Numbered from the stretch's first letter, positions 1 through 6,665 are shown. The stretch is 12,239 nt of DNA from Trichloromonas sp034002365 (GCA_034002365.1 JAVFAR010000081.1:1-12239); one strand, 5' to 3'. A program made the numbers and translations. Notes: a model not told the origin generated them from the sequence alone.

Positions 1-10
1 GTTCGAGGCG

Positions 11-454
11 ATGCGTTTGGCGATTGGCGGGGACGCGGTGAAGGTGGCGAAGCGTCTGGGTCGGTCGACGAGTCTGGTTAACAAGTGGTGTGAGCCGTCT
101 GCCGATTTTTCGGACAGTGGCGCGTTGAATCCCCTGGATCGCCTGGAGATGGTGATCGAGGTTGCCGAGCAGCAGAAGCGATCGGCTTGCGATTCTTACG
201 CGCCTATTTTCTTTTTGGCGGCTCGCTTCGGGGGGATGTTTTTTCCGCCGGTGAAGGTGCAGGGCAATTCTCTGGAGTTTGCTAAGCAGCTTTGCCGGAC
301 GGTGAAGGAGGCGGGTGAGGCTTTCGCCGCTGCTGCGGAGGCTCTGGAGGATGGCGAGTTGTCGACCTTTGAGCGCCGCCGGATCAGCAAGGAGCTGCAT
401 GAGGCATTGGTGGAGATGGCGACGTTTGCGCGCATGATTGATGAGGGGGCGTGA
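11..454 (+). CDS. CII-like phage regulatory protein (Phage_CP76 type), 5' end probably outside window
   Basis: The 147-residue reading resembles the CII/CP76 family of phage DNA-binding regulators, which in temperate phages control the lysis-lysogeny or early-gene decision. Residues about 8-30 look like a helix-turn-helix (AVKVAKRLGRSTSLVNKW), followed by an NPLDRLEMVIEVAE segment and a long helical C-terminal half. The reading frame stays open back to base 2 (Phe-Glu-Ala before the Met), and the GAGG at 5-8 is too close to the ATG at 11 to be a convincing ribosome site. The true start is therefore probably upstream of the window and the gene is listed as 5'-partial. Its stop overlaps the next ATG by one base (TGATG), suggesting translational coupling. 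The family call comes from recognition of the sequence pattern, not a search. Confidence 0.7.
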   Translation: MRLAIGGDAVKVAKRLGRSTSLVNKWCEPSADFSDSGALNPLDRLEMVIEVAEQQKRSACDSYAPIFFLAARFGGMFFPPVKVQGNSLEFAKQLCRTVKEAGEAFAAAAEALEDGELSTFERRRISKELHEALVEMATFARMIDEGA

Positions 455-666
455 TGAGAACGATTGATGAGGTCGCCCATGAGTATCTGACTTCGCTGGA
501 GGCCGCTGAGGCTGTTGCATCGATGAACAGCGCCGCTTTCATCATGTTTATTTCGGAGTGTCAGCGCCGTGGGGTTGTGAATCCTTTGGATATGACTTTG
601 GGTCAGGTTGCGGAGATCTGCAACGCGGTTTCGTTGCGCTATCTGGAACTTTACGGGGATTGCTGA
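454..666 (+). CDS. hypothetical small phage protein (70 aa)
   Basis: This small ORF starts at ATG 454, overlapping the stop of the CII-like gene by one base. A GTG directly in front (451) is an alternative start adding one residue. The product is acidic and mainly helical, beginning MRTIDEVAHEYLTSLEAAEA, with a region around VVNPLDMTLGQVAEICNAV that could pack as a small helical bundle. There is no signal peptide, membrane segment or recognised motif. The stop overlaps the next ATG by one base (TGATG at 664-668), so it is the middle gene of a three-gene coupled unit behind the regulator. The function is unknown. Confidence 0.7.
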   Translation: MRTIDEVAHEYLTSLEAAEAVASMNSAAFIMFISECQRRGVVNPLDMTLGQVAEICNAVSLRYLELYGDC

Positions 667-857
667 TGAGTGAGCTTGCCCTTCTTATCGCGGAACAGCG
701 CCGGACGAATGAGTTGCTTGCTCGTCTGCTGGCCCAGGTCGAGACGGGCCGGGAGGTTTCGCCGGTGGAGTTTCCGCCGTCGGTTTCGCGCCGCCGGCAG
801 GAGGCGATGGATCGCGCCGCCGAACTGGAGCGGAAGAGACGGGAAAGAAAGAGTTAG
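666..857 (+). CDS. hypothetical small coiled-coil protein (63 aa)
   Basis: The ATG at 666 overlaps the stop of the upstream gene. An open frame extends back to 558, but that part overlaps the preceding gene out of frame, so the coupled start at 666 is preferred. The product begins MSELALLIAEQRRTNELLAR, a leucine/glutamine-rich amphipathic helix likely to form a short coiled coil, then a Pro-containing linker (SPVEFPPSVSRR), then a very basic tail (AELERKRRERKS). Such short helical proteins with charged tails are common as phage hypotheticals. The sequence gives no specific function. It is the last gene before a terminator-like hairpin. Confidence 0.65.
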   Translation: MSELALLIAEQRRTNELLARLLAQVETGREVSPVEFPPSVSRRRQEAMDRAAELERKRRERKS

Positions 858-895
858 CCGCGGGTCTTGCCCACCCGTCCCCAACAACGGGCTTG

Positions 896-931
896 CCCCG
901 GGGCTACACCTCCTGGCCCCGTGGGTTTTTT
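896..931 (+). terminator. terminator-like GC hairpin followed by T6
   Basis: CGGGGC at 899-904 pairs with GCCCCG at 916-921 across an 11-base loop, and the outer CC/GG pairs extend it after one mismatch. A run of six T follows at 926-931. This is the layout of an intrinsic terminator, ending the regulator unit before the next cluster of tiny genes. The hairpin is modest and the loop long, so partial read-through is plausible. Confidence 0.5.
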
Positions 932-954
932 ACCCGAAATGAAAGGGAGTCGTG

Positions 955-1125
955 ATGAAGATTCGAGTGGAGCAGAGGGATTTGGATTGCTTCGGCGTGA
1001 AGATCATCCGCCCGAGTGATCCGGAGTTTTCGGAAGTGGCGGGTGAGTGTTCGCCGCCGATCTGCACGAAGAATGAAGCGCCTCGTCCGATGTGGTTTGA
1101 GGCGATGAGACGGGGGCGGGGATGA
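955..1125 (+). CDS. hypothetical small protein (56 aa)
   Basis: ATG 955 is preceded by AAGGGAG (943-949). A GTG at 952, in frame and directly adjacent, is an alternative start. The product begins MKIRVEQRDLDCFGVKIIRP and ends in a basic tail (AMRRGRG), with three cysteines (C12, C32, C37). No family was recognised. The TGA stop (1123-1125) overlaps the ATG of the next gene (1122-1124), so the two are translationally coupled. It belongs to a tight string of very short phage genes, and this organised overlap is the main argument that it is real. Confidence 0.55.
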   Translation: MKIRVEQRDLDCFGVKIIRPSDPEFSEVAGECSPPICTKNEAPRPMWFEAMRRGRG

Positions 1126-1220
1126 GTGAGCGGGGTTGGGTGTGGCTTGGGTTGCTTGGCGCTTCGTTTCTCTTCTGGGCGGGTTTTATCAAGTTTCTGA
1201 TGTGGTGGTTTTTGGGATAG
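1122..1220 (+). CDS. tiny single-pass membrane protein (32 aa)
   Basis: This mini-ORF starts at ATG 1122 inside the stop of the preceding gene. Nearly the whole product is hydrophobic and aromatic (WVWLGLLGASFLFWAGFIKF then LMWWFLG), consistent with one transmembrane helix of about 22 residues after a short MSERG N-terminus. Tiny membrane proteins are common in phage accessory regions, but no specific role (holin, superinfection exclusion) can be assigned. The next gene starts nine bases downstream of the stop. Confidence 0.5.
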   Translation: MSERGWVWLGLLGASFLFWAGFIKFLMWWFLG

Positions 1221-1229
1221 GAGGCTGGG

Positions 1230-1379
1230 ATGAGCAAGGGGGAAGGGCTTTGTCTGTGGGTGATCGTTTGGTTGATTGCCTTGATTGTTTACGGGTTGGC
1301 CGGGTCGTCTGACCTGCGGACTTCGGCGGACATGACCAGCGGGGTCAACCGCGCTGAGGTGATGGCGTGGGCGAAGTAG
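1230..1379 (+). CDS. small membrane protein (49 aa)
   Basis: ATG 1230 follows a purine-rich GGAGGC about four bases upstream. Residues 7-24 (LCLWVIVWLIALIVYGLA) form one clear hydrophobic membrane segment, followed by a polar C-terminal tail of about 25 residues (DLRTSADMTSGVNRAEVMAW). It resembles a small inner-membrane anchor or an Rz/spanin-like single-pass protein in layout, but has no lipobox or coiled coil that would prove that. The 3' end overlaps the next gene's GTG start by 13 bases. Confidence 0.55.
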   Translation: MSKGEGLCLWVIVWLIALIVYGLAGSSDLRTSADMTSGVNRAEVMAWAK

Positions 1380-2053
1380 TCGGCGTTTGCCGTAAGTGCG
1401 GGGCGCGTGGGGCATCCCTGGAGTTCCGGCACGTTTACACGACGGACGGGCATGAGGTTGAAATCTATTGCCTGATCTGCGGTAACAGCCTGGCAACGAT
1501 GCCGATTAAGGAATGGGAGGAGCGAGTTAGGATGTCGACGATTGGGAATTGTAAGAAGTGCGGGAAGAAGCGGGTGAGCCTGCCGGCGCGTGGATTGTGC
1601 TCGGTGTGTTATCGGGCCGAGCGGGACGCGGAGAGGGCTGCCGAGAGGAAGGTTGATGAAGTGGTGATCGATGAGGTGGCCGATGAGAGCGTGGTGGCTG
1701 TTGTTGAGAATCCGGTGGTGGCTGTTGTTGAGAATCCGGTGGTGGCTGTTGTGGATTGTGATGCTGCGGATTTTCCGGCGCTGCTGGACGCGACGCTTGC
1801 TGATCTTCGGAAGTTCTTGATCGCGAAGAACAGGGCTTATGGCAATAGCGCCCTGGAGCCTGTGCGGGTGTTCTCGAAGGCGGACCCGGTGGAGCAGCTT
1901 CGGGTGAGGATCGATGACAAGTTGTCTCGCCTGCTGCGTGGTGCGGATTGTGGCGAGGATACGGAGCTTGACCTGTTGGGCTATTTGACGCTGCTGCAAG
2001 TGGCGAGGAGGTGGCCATGTACATCTGCTGTAACGGGTGCAAAAAAAGCATGA
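1367..2053 (+). CDS. zinc-ribbon protein with C-terminal Nmad1/DUF1599-like domain
   Basis: The 228-residue protein has three parts. Residues 8-38 carry two CxxC pairs (CRKC, CLIC) and an IKEWEERV stretch that recalls Lar-type restriction-alleviation zinc ribbons. Residues 62-81 carry a second CKKC/CSVC zinc motif. After a charged linker and a tandem repeat, residues about 133-213 (KNRAYGNSALEPVRVFS, VRIDDKLSRL, EDTELDLLGYL) match the DUF1599 family, also called nucleotide-modification-associated domain 1. Phage members of that family are linked by context to modified-base metabolism. GTG 1367 overlaps the previous gene. ATG 1532, with GGGAGGAG about nine bases upstream, could give a shorter form lacking the first ribbon. 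The 3' end overlaps the next gene. Confidence 0.7.
   Translation: MGEVVGVCRKCGARGASLEFRHVYTTDGHEVEIYCLICGNSLATMPIKEWEERVRMSTIGNCKKCGKKRVSLPARGLCSVCYRAERDAERAAERKVDEVVIDEVADESVVAVVENPVVAVVENPVVAVVDCDAADFPALLDATLADLRKFLIAKNRAYGNSALEPVRVFSKADPVEQLRVRIDDKLSRLLRGADCGEDTELDLLGYLTLLQVARRWPCTSAVTGAKKA
1691..1752 (+). repeat. 24-bp in-frame tandem repeat (2 full copies plus 14 bp)
   Basis: Two perfect 24-base copies (1691-1714 and 1715-1738) are followed by the first 14 bases of a third (1739-1752). Each encodes VVAVVENP, so the array adds a Val-rich linker between the zinc ribbons and the Nmad1-like domain without breaking the frame. Perfect copy identity suggests recent slippage. Confidence 0.9.
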
Positions 2054-2205
2054 AGTGCGAGTTGATGCCGAGGATGCATGAAGCTGCTTGGCGGGCTGCT
2101 GCGAATGGCCGGGAACTGCGGGATTGTCCGTTTTTTGAATCCGCGTGGTTTCGCGGAATTGAGGGCGTTTCCCCGGTCACCCCTTTTGTGGGAGGGCGCA
2201 GGTAG
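2017..2205 (+). CDS. Cys-rich small protein (62 aa)
   Basis: ATG 2017 is chosen because GAGGAGG (2005-2011) sits five bases upstream. A GTG at 2011 would lie inside that site. The gene overlaps the end of the Nmad1-like gene in a different frame. The product opens MYICCNGCKKSMKC, with cysteines 4, 5, 8 and 14 and a fifth at 37, suggesting metal binding, followed by an Arg/Ala-rich helix and a Gly/Arg tail. It has no membrane segment. The stop directly abuts the next ATG (TAG|ATG at 2203-2208). The function is unknown. Short Cys-rich proteins of this sort are frequent phage accessory products. Confidence 0.6.
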   Translation: MYICCNGCKKSMKCELMPRMHEAAWRAAANGRELRDCPFFESAWFRGIEGVSPVTPFVGGRR

Positions 2206-2820
2206 ATGCTTACGATTAGGCTTGAGGGGATCAGCAAGGTTGATGCTGCTTTGGCTCCGGATCTGGTGCGGAAGGCTGCAATCTATGCGGTGAATGATAC
2301 GGCTCGTGGTGTGAGGACGGAAGCGTCTCGGGCGATCCGGGAGGTTTTCAACCTGGGCCGTGAGCGTGTCGATCGTGAGGTAAAGAATATCCGCATGGCT
2401 TCGTTCTCCGAGATGGAGGCAATCATCCGTGCTCAGGGGCGTCCGATTGGATTGACGAACTTCGGGGCGAAGTGGGTGCGCAACGTGGCAGGCCGCAGCC
2501 GGTCGACGACGGCGAAGGTGTCGAAGGTGGGCAAGAGGATGGCGAAGAACACGGGCGTCTCGGTGCGGATCTTCCGTGGCAAGACGACGTTGCTGCCTCA
2601 TGCGTTCATGGGTCGTGGCCGTCGTGGAAATGAGGATGGAGGTGGCGCGTTGCAGGTCTTCCAGCGCCGCAACGCCAACCGTGGAAGCCTGATCAATAAG
2701 GCCTCGATTACGATTGCTTCGATGTTCGCTCAAGAGCGAGTGATGACTAGGCTGCAAGCGACAGCGGACAGCATCATGCACCGCCGGTTCAATCATCACT
2801 TCGCAAGACTCGGGAAATGA
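2206..2820 (+). CDS. minor tail protein Z-like (lambda gpZ family)
   Basis: The 204-residue product resembles prophage minor tail protein Z (GPZ family; lambda gpZ is about 190 residues), which acts late in tail completion and lets the tail tip and DNA connect properly to the head. Features seen are an N-terminal LTIRLEGISKVDAALAPDL, then AAIYAVNDTARGVRTEASR and IREVFNLGRERVDREV, a basic middle, and a GRGRRGNEDGGG segment near residue 140. All fit the general pattern of that family. ATG 2206 follows the previous stop without a gap. It sits among small early-type genes and directly before a replication module, not in an obvious tail operon, which is unusual. Confidence 0.65.
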   Translation: MLTIRLEGISKVDAALAPDLVRKAAIYAVNDTARGVRTEASRAIREVFNLGRERVDREVKNIRMASFSEMEAIIRAQGRPIGLTNFGAKWVRNVAGRSRSTTAKVSKVGKRMAKNTGVSVRIFRGKTTLLPHAFMGRGRRGNEDGGGALQVFQRRNANRGSLINKASITIASMFAQERVMTRLQATADSIMHRRFNHHFARLGK

Positions 2821-2953
2821 TGGGTCCTTCCAGGGAGTGGTCCGGATACGGGCAGCAAGCGCCCGGATATCGAGTCCATTCGTATTTTTCGTTTCTGGAT
2901 GCAGCAATGCATTTTCGCTGCCATTTTGAATACTTACGGAAGCCGTTACAGAT
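2821..2953 (+). other. intergenic region at composition switch, with small hairpin
   Basis: These 133 bases separate the G/T-rich left genes from the C-rich replication genes. CGGGC (2849-2853) pairs with GCCCG (2861-2865) over a seven-base loop, and GCAGC/GCTGC in the 2901-2925 stretch forms a second weak hairpin. A TTGAAT hexamer sits about 30 bases before the ATG at 2954, but I see no good -10 for it. A promoter or weak terminator is plausible here but not demonstrated. Confidence 0.3.
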
Positions 2954-4591
2954 ATGGTAGACGATACAGACGCCCCGCAGCCGCTTGACGCCGACCTCTC
3001 GGAGATTGCCCGACGGGTCCAGCGACGCGCCGCCGAGCTGATGACCACGACCGACCGGTTGACGGTGCTCGATCCGAAATTCGTGCGCCAATGCCTCGAC
3101 AACAACGAGCGCGGTGACGGCTGCATGTACGCCACCATCCACCGGGGCAGGTTTTTGTACAACGTCACGCCCAAGGATGGCGAGTGGTACGTCTGGACCG
3201 GCAGCGTCTGGGAGCGCGACGAATTCCGGCGCGCCAAGGAGGCCGTAGAAGCCTGCGCCGTCCAGTACGAGACCCAGGCGCGCAGCCTCGCCGACGAGAT
3301 CCGCGAGAAGGGCATCAGCAAAGGCCATCCCGAACAGCGCCTGCTCCGCCTCCGTTCCGACTACTCCGACCGCGCCAAACGCCTGCGCAGCACCTCCGGC
3401 GTTGCCAAAGCCCTCGATTGGGCCCCCATCGTCGCGCCGGAAATGGCCGTCCGCGAGTCCGACTTCGACAACCAGCCGTGGTTGCTCCCCTGCGCCAACG
3501 GCGTCATCGACCTCAAAACCGGCGCCCTCATCCAGGGCCGCCCGGAAGATCTGCTGACCCGCACCATCCAGGTTGAATACGACCCCCGCGCCGATTACGA
3601 AGAATGGCTCGACGTGGTTGAAGAGATCTGCGACTGCAAAGAGGTCGCCGCGTTCCTCAAGCGCTCCTTCGGCTACGCCATCACTGGCCACAGCTTCGAA
3701 CAGTACATCTGGGTCTTCACCGGCCCAGGCCGCAACGGCAAAGGCACCCTGTTCGACCTGATCGGCGACATCCTCGGCCCCTACTATCACGAAATCAGCC
3801 GCGCCATGCTCATCGAGCAGCGCAACGAGCAAAGCCCCAGCGCCGCCAGCGAACACAAATACAGCCTGCTCGGCAAGCGCATCATCGTCGGCGCCGAGAC
3901 CAACAAGGGCCAAAAGATCGACGCCAGCGCCATCAAGAGCCTGACCGGCGAAGACCGCATCAACTGCCGGCCGCTTTTCAAGCAAGAAATCGTCTTCAAG
4001 CCCAGCCACACCCTGTTTCTGCACACCAACCACGTCCCCATCGGACTGACCAAAGATTTCGCCCTCATCCAGCGCCTGCTCAAAGTTGAATTCCCCTGGA
4101 TGTACGTCGACGATCCCGAAGCCGAGGCCAAAAAAACGCCCCTTTTTGCGGATCGATTCCGCAAGAAAGACCCGTTTCTCAAGGATCGCCTGCGCAAGAT
4201 CAAGCCAGGAATTCTCCGCTGGCTGGTCGAAGGCTGCCGCGAATGGCAGGAAATCGGCCTCAAGCCGCCCAAATCCATCCTGGATGGCGTTCGCAACCTG
4301 GCTAAAGACGAAGATTACGTCGGGCAGTTCATCGACGATTGCCTCACCGGCTGGGCCGACAATCCCGACTGCCGGATGAGCTGCACGCGGATGTATGACG
4401 CCTTCCGCTGGTGGTGGGCGATGAACATGGACGGACGCGAGCAGCGGGTGCCATCTATGAAGGGCATCAACGCCGCCATTCGCGAGCGGGGCATCAAAGT
4501 CGAAAAGCAGGGAGGGAAGACCTGGATTTTCGGTCACACCCTGTCTATTTCCATCGAAGAAGACGTCGACGAATGGCTAAAAAAGCGATGA
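2954..4591 (+). CDS. phage/plasmid SF3 helicase-primase (D5/P4 family)
   Basis: The 545-residue protein matches the D5_N plus SF3 helicase architecture of phage primase-helicases of the P4/D5 family, which unwind the origin and act as replicative helicase. The D5_N-like middle contains LLPCANGVIDLKTG (about 177-190) and an EYDP motif. The Walker A is GPGRNGKGT (257-265). SLTGEDRINCRPLFKQE (329-345) and the sensor-like LFLHTNHVP (about 354-362) follow, with an Arg-containing ALIQRLLKVEFP. The C-terminal 100 residues resemble a winged-helix/poxvirus D5-type tail. The N-terminal 170 residues contain no archaeo-eukaryotic primase motifs that I can see, so priming is probably done by the TOPRIM protein encoded downstream. 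ATG 2954 has no strong ribosome site. ATG 3041 is an alternative. Confidence 0.85.
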   Translation: MVDDTDAPQPLDADLSEIARRVQRRAAELMTTTDRLTVLDPKFVRQCLDNNERGDGCMYATIHRGRFLYNVTPKDGEWYVWTGSVWERDEFRRAKEAVEACAVQYETQARSLADEIREKGISKGHPEQRLLRLRSDYSDRAKRLRSTSGVAKALDWAPIVAPEMAVRESDFDNQPWLLPCANGVIDLKTGALIQGRPEDLLTRTIQVEYDPRADYEEWLDVVEEICDCKEVAAFLKRSFGYAITGHSFEQYIWVFTGPGRNGKGTLFDLIGDILGPYYHEISRAMLIEQRNEQSPSAASEHKYSLLGKRIIVGAETNKGQKIDASAIKSLTGEDRINCRPLFKQEIVFKPSHTLFLHTNHVPIGLTKDFALIQRLLKVEFPWMYVDDPEAEAKKTPLFADRFRKKDPFLKDRLRKIKPGILRWLVEGCREWQEIGLKPPKSILDGVRNLAKDEDYVGQFIDDCLTGWADNPDCRMSCTRMYDAFRWWWAMNMDGREQRVPSMKGINAAIRERGIKVEKQGGKTWIFGHTLSISIEEDVDEWLKKR

Positions 4592-4601
4592 CCATGATCA
4601 C

Positions 4602-4617
4602 AAATCCTCAAGTCATG
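4602..4617 (+). repeat. left arm of 16-bp perfect inverted repeat
   Basis: AAATCCTCAAGTCATG here is the exact reverse complement of 4863-4878, so the two arms bracket the whole iteron-like block between the helicase and primase genes. Confidence 0.9.
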
Positions 4618-4860
4618 TCTGGTCTTGGCGCAAGTCATGGCCTTAAAGGATTGAAAACACAGGTGGAAAACGCTCTGCCATGACTAAATGACTTAATTTC
4701 CACGCGTACGCATGTGCGCGTAACGTGCGCGCCTCATTTTTAAGCAGGGAACCATGTTTTTCTTACGCGCGTATATATGATTATTTAGTCATTATGTCAT
4801 GACAAGATAAATACTGATTATAAAATCAACAACTTAGACCCAAGACTTAGACCATGACCA

Positions 4861-4888
4861 GCCATGACTTGAGGATTTAAGTCATGGC
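4861..4888. repeat. 10-bp palindrome with 8-bp spacer, overlapping right arm of 16-bp inverted repeat
   Basis: GCCATGACTT (4861-4870) and AAGTCATGGC (4879-4888) are perfect reverse complements separated by GAGGATTT. The right arm of the 16-bp repeat (4863-4878) lies inside it. It is about 25 bases upstream of the primase start, the position expected for an operator or initiator-binding site. Confidence 0.85.
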
Positions 4889-4912
4889 ACCGCCTCCTGA
4901 ATGGAATTGACC

Positions 4913-6277
4913 ATGCCCAACGTCGTCGACATCGCCGCCAGGCACAACCTGCACCGCCACAACGACCGGTACTCCGGCCCCTGCCCCAAGTGTGGCGGGT
5001 CGGCCAAGTCTGACAAGTTTGTGATGAGGCTCGATGGCGGATTCAAATGTTATTCCTGCGACTTCAAAGGCGACTACATCACCTGGCTGCGCCAGATGGA
5101 AGGGCTGAGTTGTCCCGAAGCCCACGAGGCCGCCGGCAAAGCCTGTGAGCACACCACCTGCCCCGCCCGGGGAACCTGCCGCCTCGGCGACGGCTCCGGC
5201 AAGGCCACCCGCGCCGCCGCCATCGTCCGGCCCCAGATCAAGCGCCACGCCCCAGCCCTGCCGACCGCCACCGTCCGGCAGCCGGTTACCACCTGGGCCG
5301 CCTGGGCTGAAAGCTTCGTCGGCAAATGCCACGACGAGCTGGCCGGCAACGCCCGCGCCATCAACGATCTGCAACAGCGGGGCATCACCTGGCCCGCCGC
5401 CTGCCGCGCGCGCCTCGGCTGGAACCCCGAAAGCACCCGGGTTGACCGCCGCGCCATCGGCCTTCCGGTCACCGACAAGCCCAACCTGTGGCTCCCGGCC
5501 GGGCTGATCATCCCCACCATCGTGGCCGGCGCCGTCCACCGGATCAAGATCCGCCGGCGCGACGAAGACCGCGCCCGCTTCAAGCCCGATCTCAAATACG
5601 TTTGGATAGACGGCAGCGGTTCCGACCTCATGCACATCGCCCCTACCGGCAAAAGTCGGGGTGTCGTCATCGTCGAAGCCGAGCTCGACGCCATCGCCTG
5701 CGCCTCGGCCCACCCCGACGTGCATGTCATCGCCCTCGGCACCGTCAGCGCCGGACTCTCCCTTGCCCTCCAGCGCCTGGTCTCCGCCGCTCCAACGATC
5801 CTGGTGGCGCTTGACGCCGACGAAGGCCGCGACGGACAGCCCGGCCCAGGGGCAAAGGCCATTCAGAAATGGCGTGAGACCTACCGGCAGGCCCGTGCCT
5901 GGATCGTCCCAGACGCCAAAGACCCCGGCGATTACGTCCGCGCCGGTGGCAGTCTCGGCCCCTGGATCGAGTCCGGACTGATTCCCCCCATCGTCGCCCA
6001 GGAAACCGCCGGAAAAGGCCAGGACGGGCAAGCATTGCCGCTGAATGCTTCCGCAGGGGGGGAGGGGGTTGCCGTTTTCGGCAAGAGCGCCGGGGCTCAA
6101 GATTATATCGTCGTCGAAACGCGCGGGGCATGGCGGAAGATGGTCGCCGAACATCCCGGGGTCGCGGTCGTCGGCGCGAAGGAGTTGGAAAAGATCGACC
6201 CGCGCAATGCCGAGGATGTGCTGAGGGTCAAAGCCATCTTCGGAGAGGCCGAGGTTTTAGGGTGTAAACACTTTTGA
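4913..6277 (+). CDS. DnaG-like phage primase (zinc finger plus TOPRIM)
   Basis: The 454-residue product has the architecture of a bacterial/phage primase that makes RNA primers for DNA synthesis. A CHC2-like zinc finger carries C24, C27, C46 and C49 (CPKCGG, CYSCDFKG), with a secondary Cys cluster at about 67-89. The TOPRIM core shows VVIVEAELDAIACA with Glu255, then ILVALDADEG with Asp301/Asp303, and KDPGDYV at about 336-342, all characteristic metal-binding and catalytic positions. ATG 4913 gives the typical N-terminus MPNVVDIAARHNLHRHNDRY and is preferred. ATG 4901 would add four residues and has no better ribosome site. The tail after residue about 390 is not recognisable and may be phage-specific. 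It lies directly after the origin-like block and would work with the SF3 helicase. Confidence 0.88.
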   Translation: MPNVVDIAARHNLHRHNDRYSGPCPKCGGSAKSDKFVMRLDGGFKCYSCDFKGDYITWLRQMEGLSCPEAHEAAGKACEHTTCPARGTCRLGDGSGKATRAAAIVRPQIKRHAPALPTATVRQPVTTWAAWAESFVGKCHDELAGNARAINDLQQRGITWPAACRARLGWNPESTRVDRRAIGLPVTDKPNLWLPAGLIIPTIVAGAVHRIKIRRRDEDRARFKPDLKYVWIDGSGSDLMHIAPTGKSRGVVIVEAELDAIACASAHPDVHVIALGTVSAGLSLALQRLVSAAPTILVALDADEGRDGQPGPGAKAIQKWRETYRQARAWIVPDAKDPGDYVRAGGSLGPWIESGLIPPIVAQETAGKGQDGQALPLNASAGGEGVAVFGKSAGAQDYIVVETRGAWRKMVAEHPGVAVVGAKELEKIDPRNAEDVLRVKAIFGEAEVLGCKHF

Positions 6278-6290
6278 GATGGAGGAAGGC

Positions 6291-6665
6291 ATGAACCAAG
6301 GGGACGAAAAGAAAATCGATTCTGGGGCAAATACGGCGGCCGGTTCCGCGCCGTTTATCGAGTACAACTTCCCGCAGACGGTTTGGGTCGATCGAAATGA
6401 TTTTCTGGAGCAGGTCGAGCACTTTATGAGCGAGGTTCGCGAGATCGAAGAGGTCATGCAAGCCATCGACCATGCCCAAAAGCATGGCGACATGATGGGC
6501 GCCATCTGCCAGCGCCTGCTCGAAGAGCTGGTCGACGCCTACCACAGCCTCGAAACCACATTCCGCATTCTCGACAAACGCGGCGATCTGGTTCCCTGCA
6601 CCTTCGCTCTGGTTGAAGAAAAAAACCGCGCGCGGGGGTATTACGGGCCGGGTGCGGGGATTTAG
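6291..6665 (+). CDS. hypothetical acidic helical protein (124 aa)
   Basis: ATG 6291 is selected because GGAGGAAGG sits just upstream (6281-6289). An ATG at 6279 lies in front of that site and is less likely. The acidic, helix-rich product contains EQVEHFMSEVREIEEVMQAI and RLLEELVDAYHSLETTF, compatible with a coiled-coil or four-helix bundle, and a Gly/Tyr-rich C-terminus. No membrane segment, cysteine motif or recognised family is visible. The TAG stop overlaps the next GTG start by one base. It is expressed behind the primase gene (13-base gap), so a replication-associated or early phage role is possible but unproven. Confidence 0.7.
   Translation: MNQGDEKKIDSGANTAAGSAPFIEYNFPQTVWVDRNDFLEQVEHFMSEVREIEEVMQAIDHAQKHGDMMGAICQRLLEELVDAYHSLETTFRILDKRGDLVPCTFALVEEKNRARGYYGPGAGI

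Larger units (their letters stand above)
4592..4912. other. candidate phage replication origin: iteron-like GTCATG cluster with nested inverted repeats
   Basis: This 321-base non-coding block lies between the helicase and primase genes and is much more AT-rich than its neighbours. It holds at least nine copies of AGTCAT(G) or its complement, near 4610, 4632, 4680, 4688, 4787, 4796 (GTCATGAC, self-complementary), 4853, 4862 and 4879. Three inverted repeats are nested: 16 bp (4602-4617 with 4863-4878), 10 bp (4680-4689 with 4783-4792) and 8 bp (4716-4723 with 4763-4770). A further 10-bp palindrome, AAGTCATGGC and its complement, spans 4861-4888. Between them lie an alternating purine-pyrimidine stretch and an AT-rich tract (4775-4835). 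This is the layout of an iteron origin or a multi-operator control region. No DnaA-box consensus is evident. Confidence 0.6.

Noticed and set aside
558..665. Extended N-terminus for the 63-residue protein from 558
   Set aside because: It would overlap most of the previous gene out of frame. The coupled ATG at 666 is the pattern of the neighbouring genes.
1981..3321. Minus-strand open frame of 446 codons spanning two + strand genes and the gap
   Set aside because: It contains no recognisable domain and crosses the tail gene and the start of the helicase. The composition is that of a shadow frame.
2789..4537. Long minus-strand open frame opposite the helicase gene (582 codons)
   Set aside because: It is the mirror of a GC-rich coding frame. 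Its translation is rich in Ala/Gly/Val/Asp without motifs, while the opposite strand shows clear Walker A and SF3 motifs.
4720..4725. TAACG in the origin-like block as a sixth attC-like left end
   Set aside because: No GTTA partner or matching arms follow, and the preceding sequence is not the end of a gene.
4877..6154. Long minus-strand open frame opposite the primase gene (425 codons)
   Set aside because: Low-complexity Gly/Ala/Val composition and no ribosome site. The zinc-finger and TOPRIM motifs are on the + strand.
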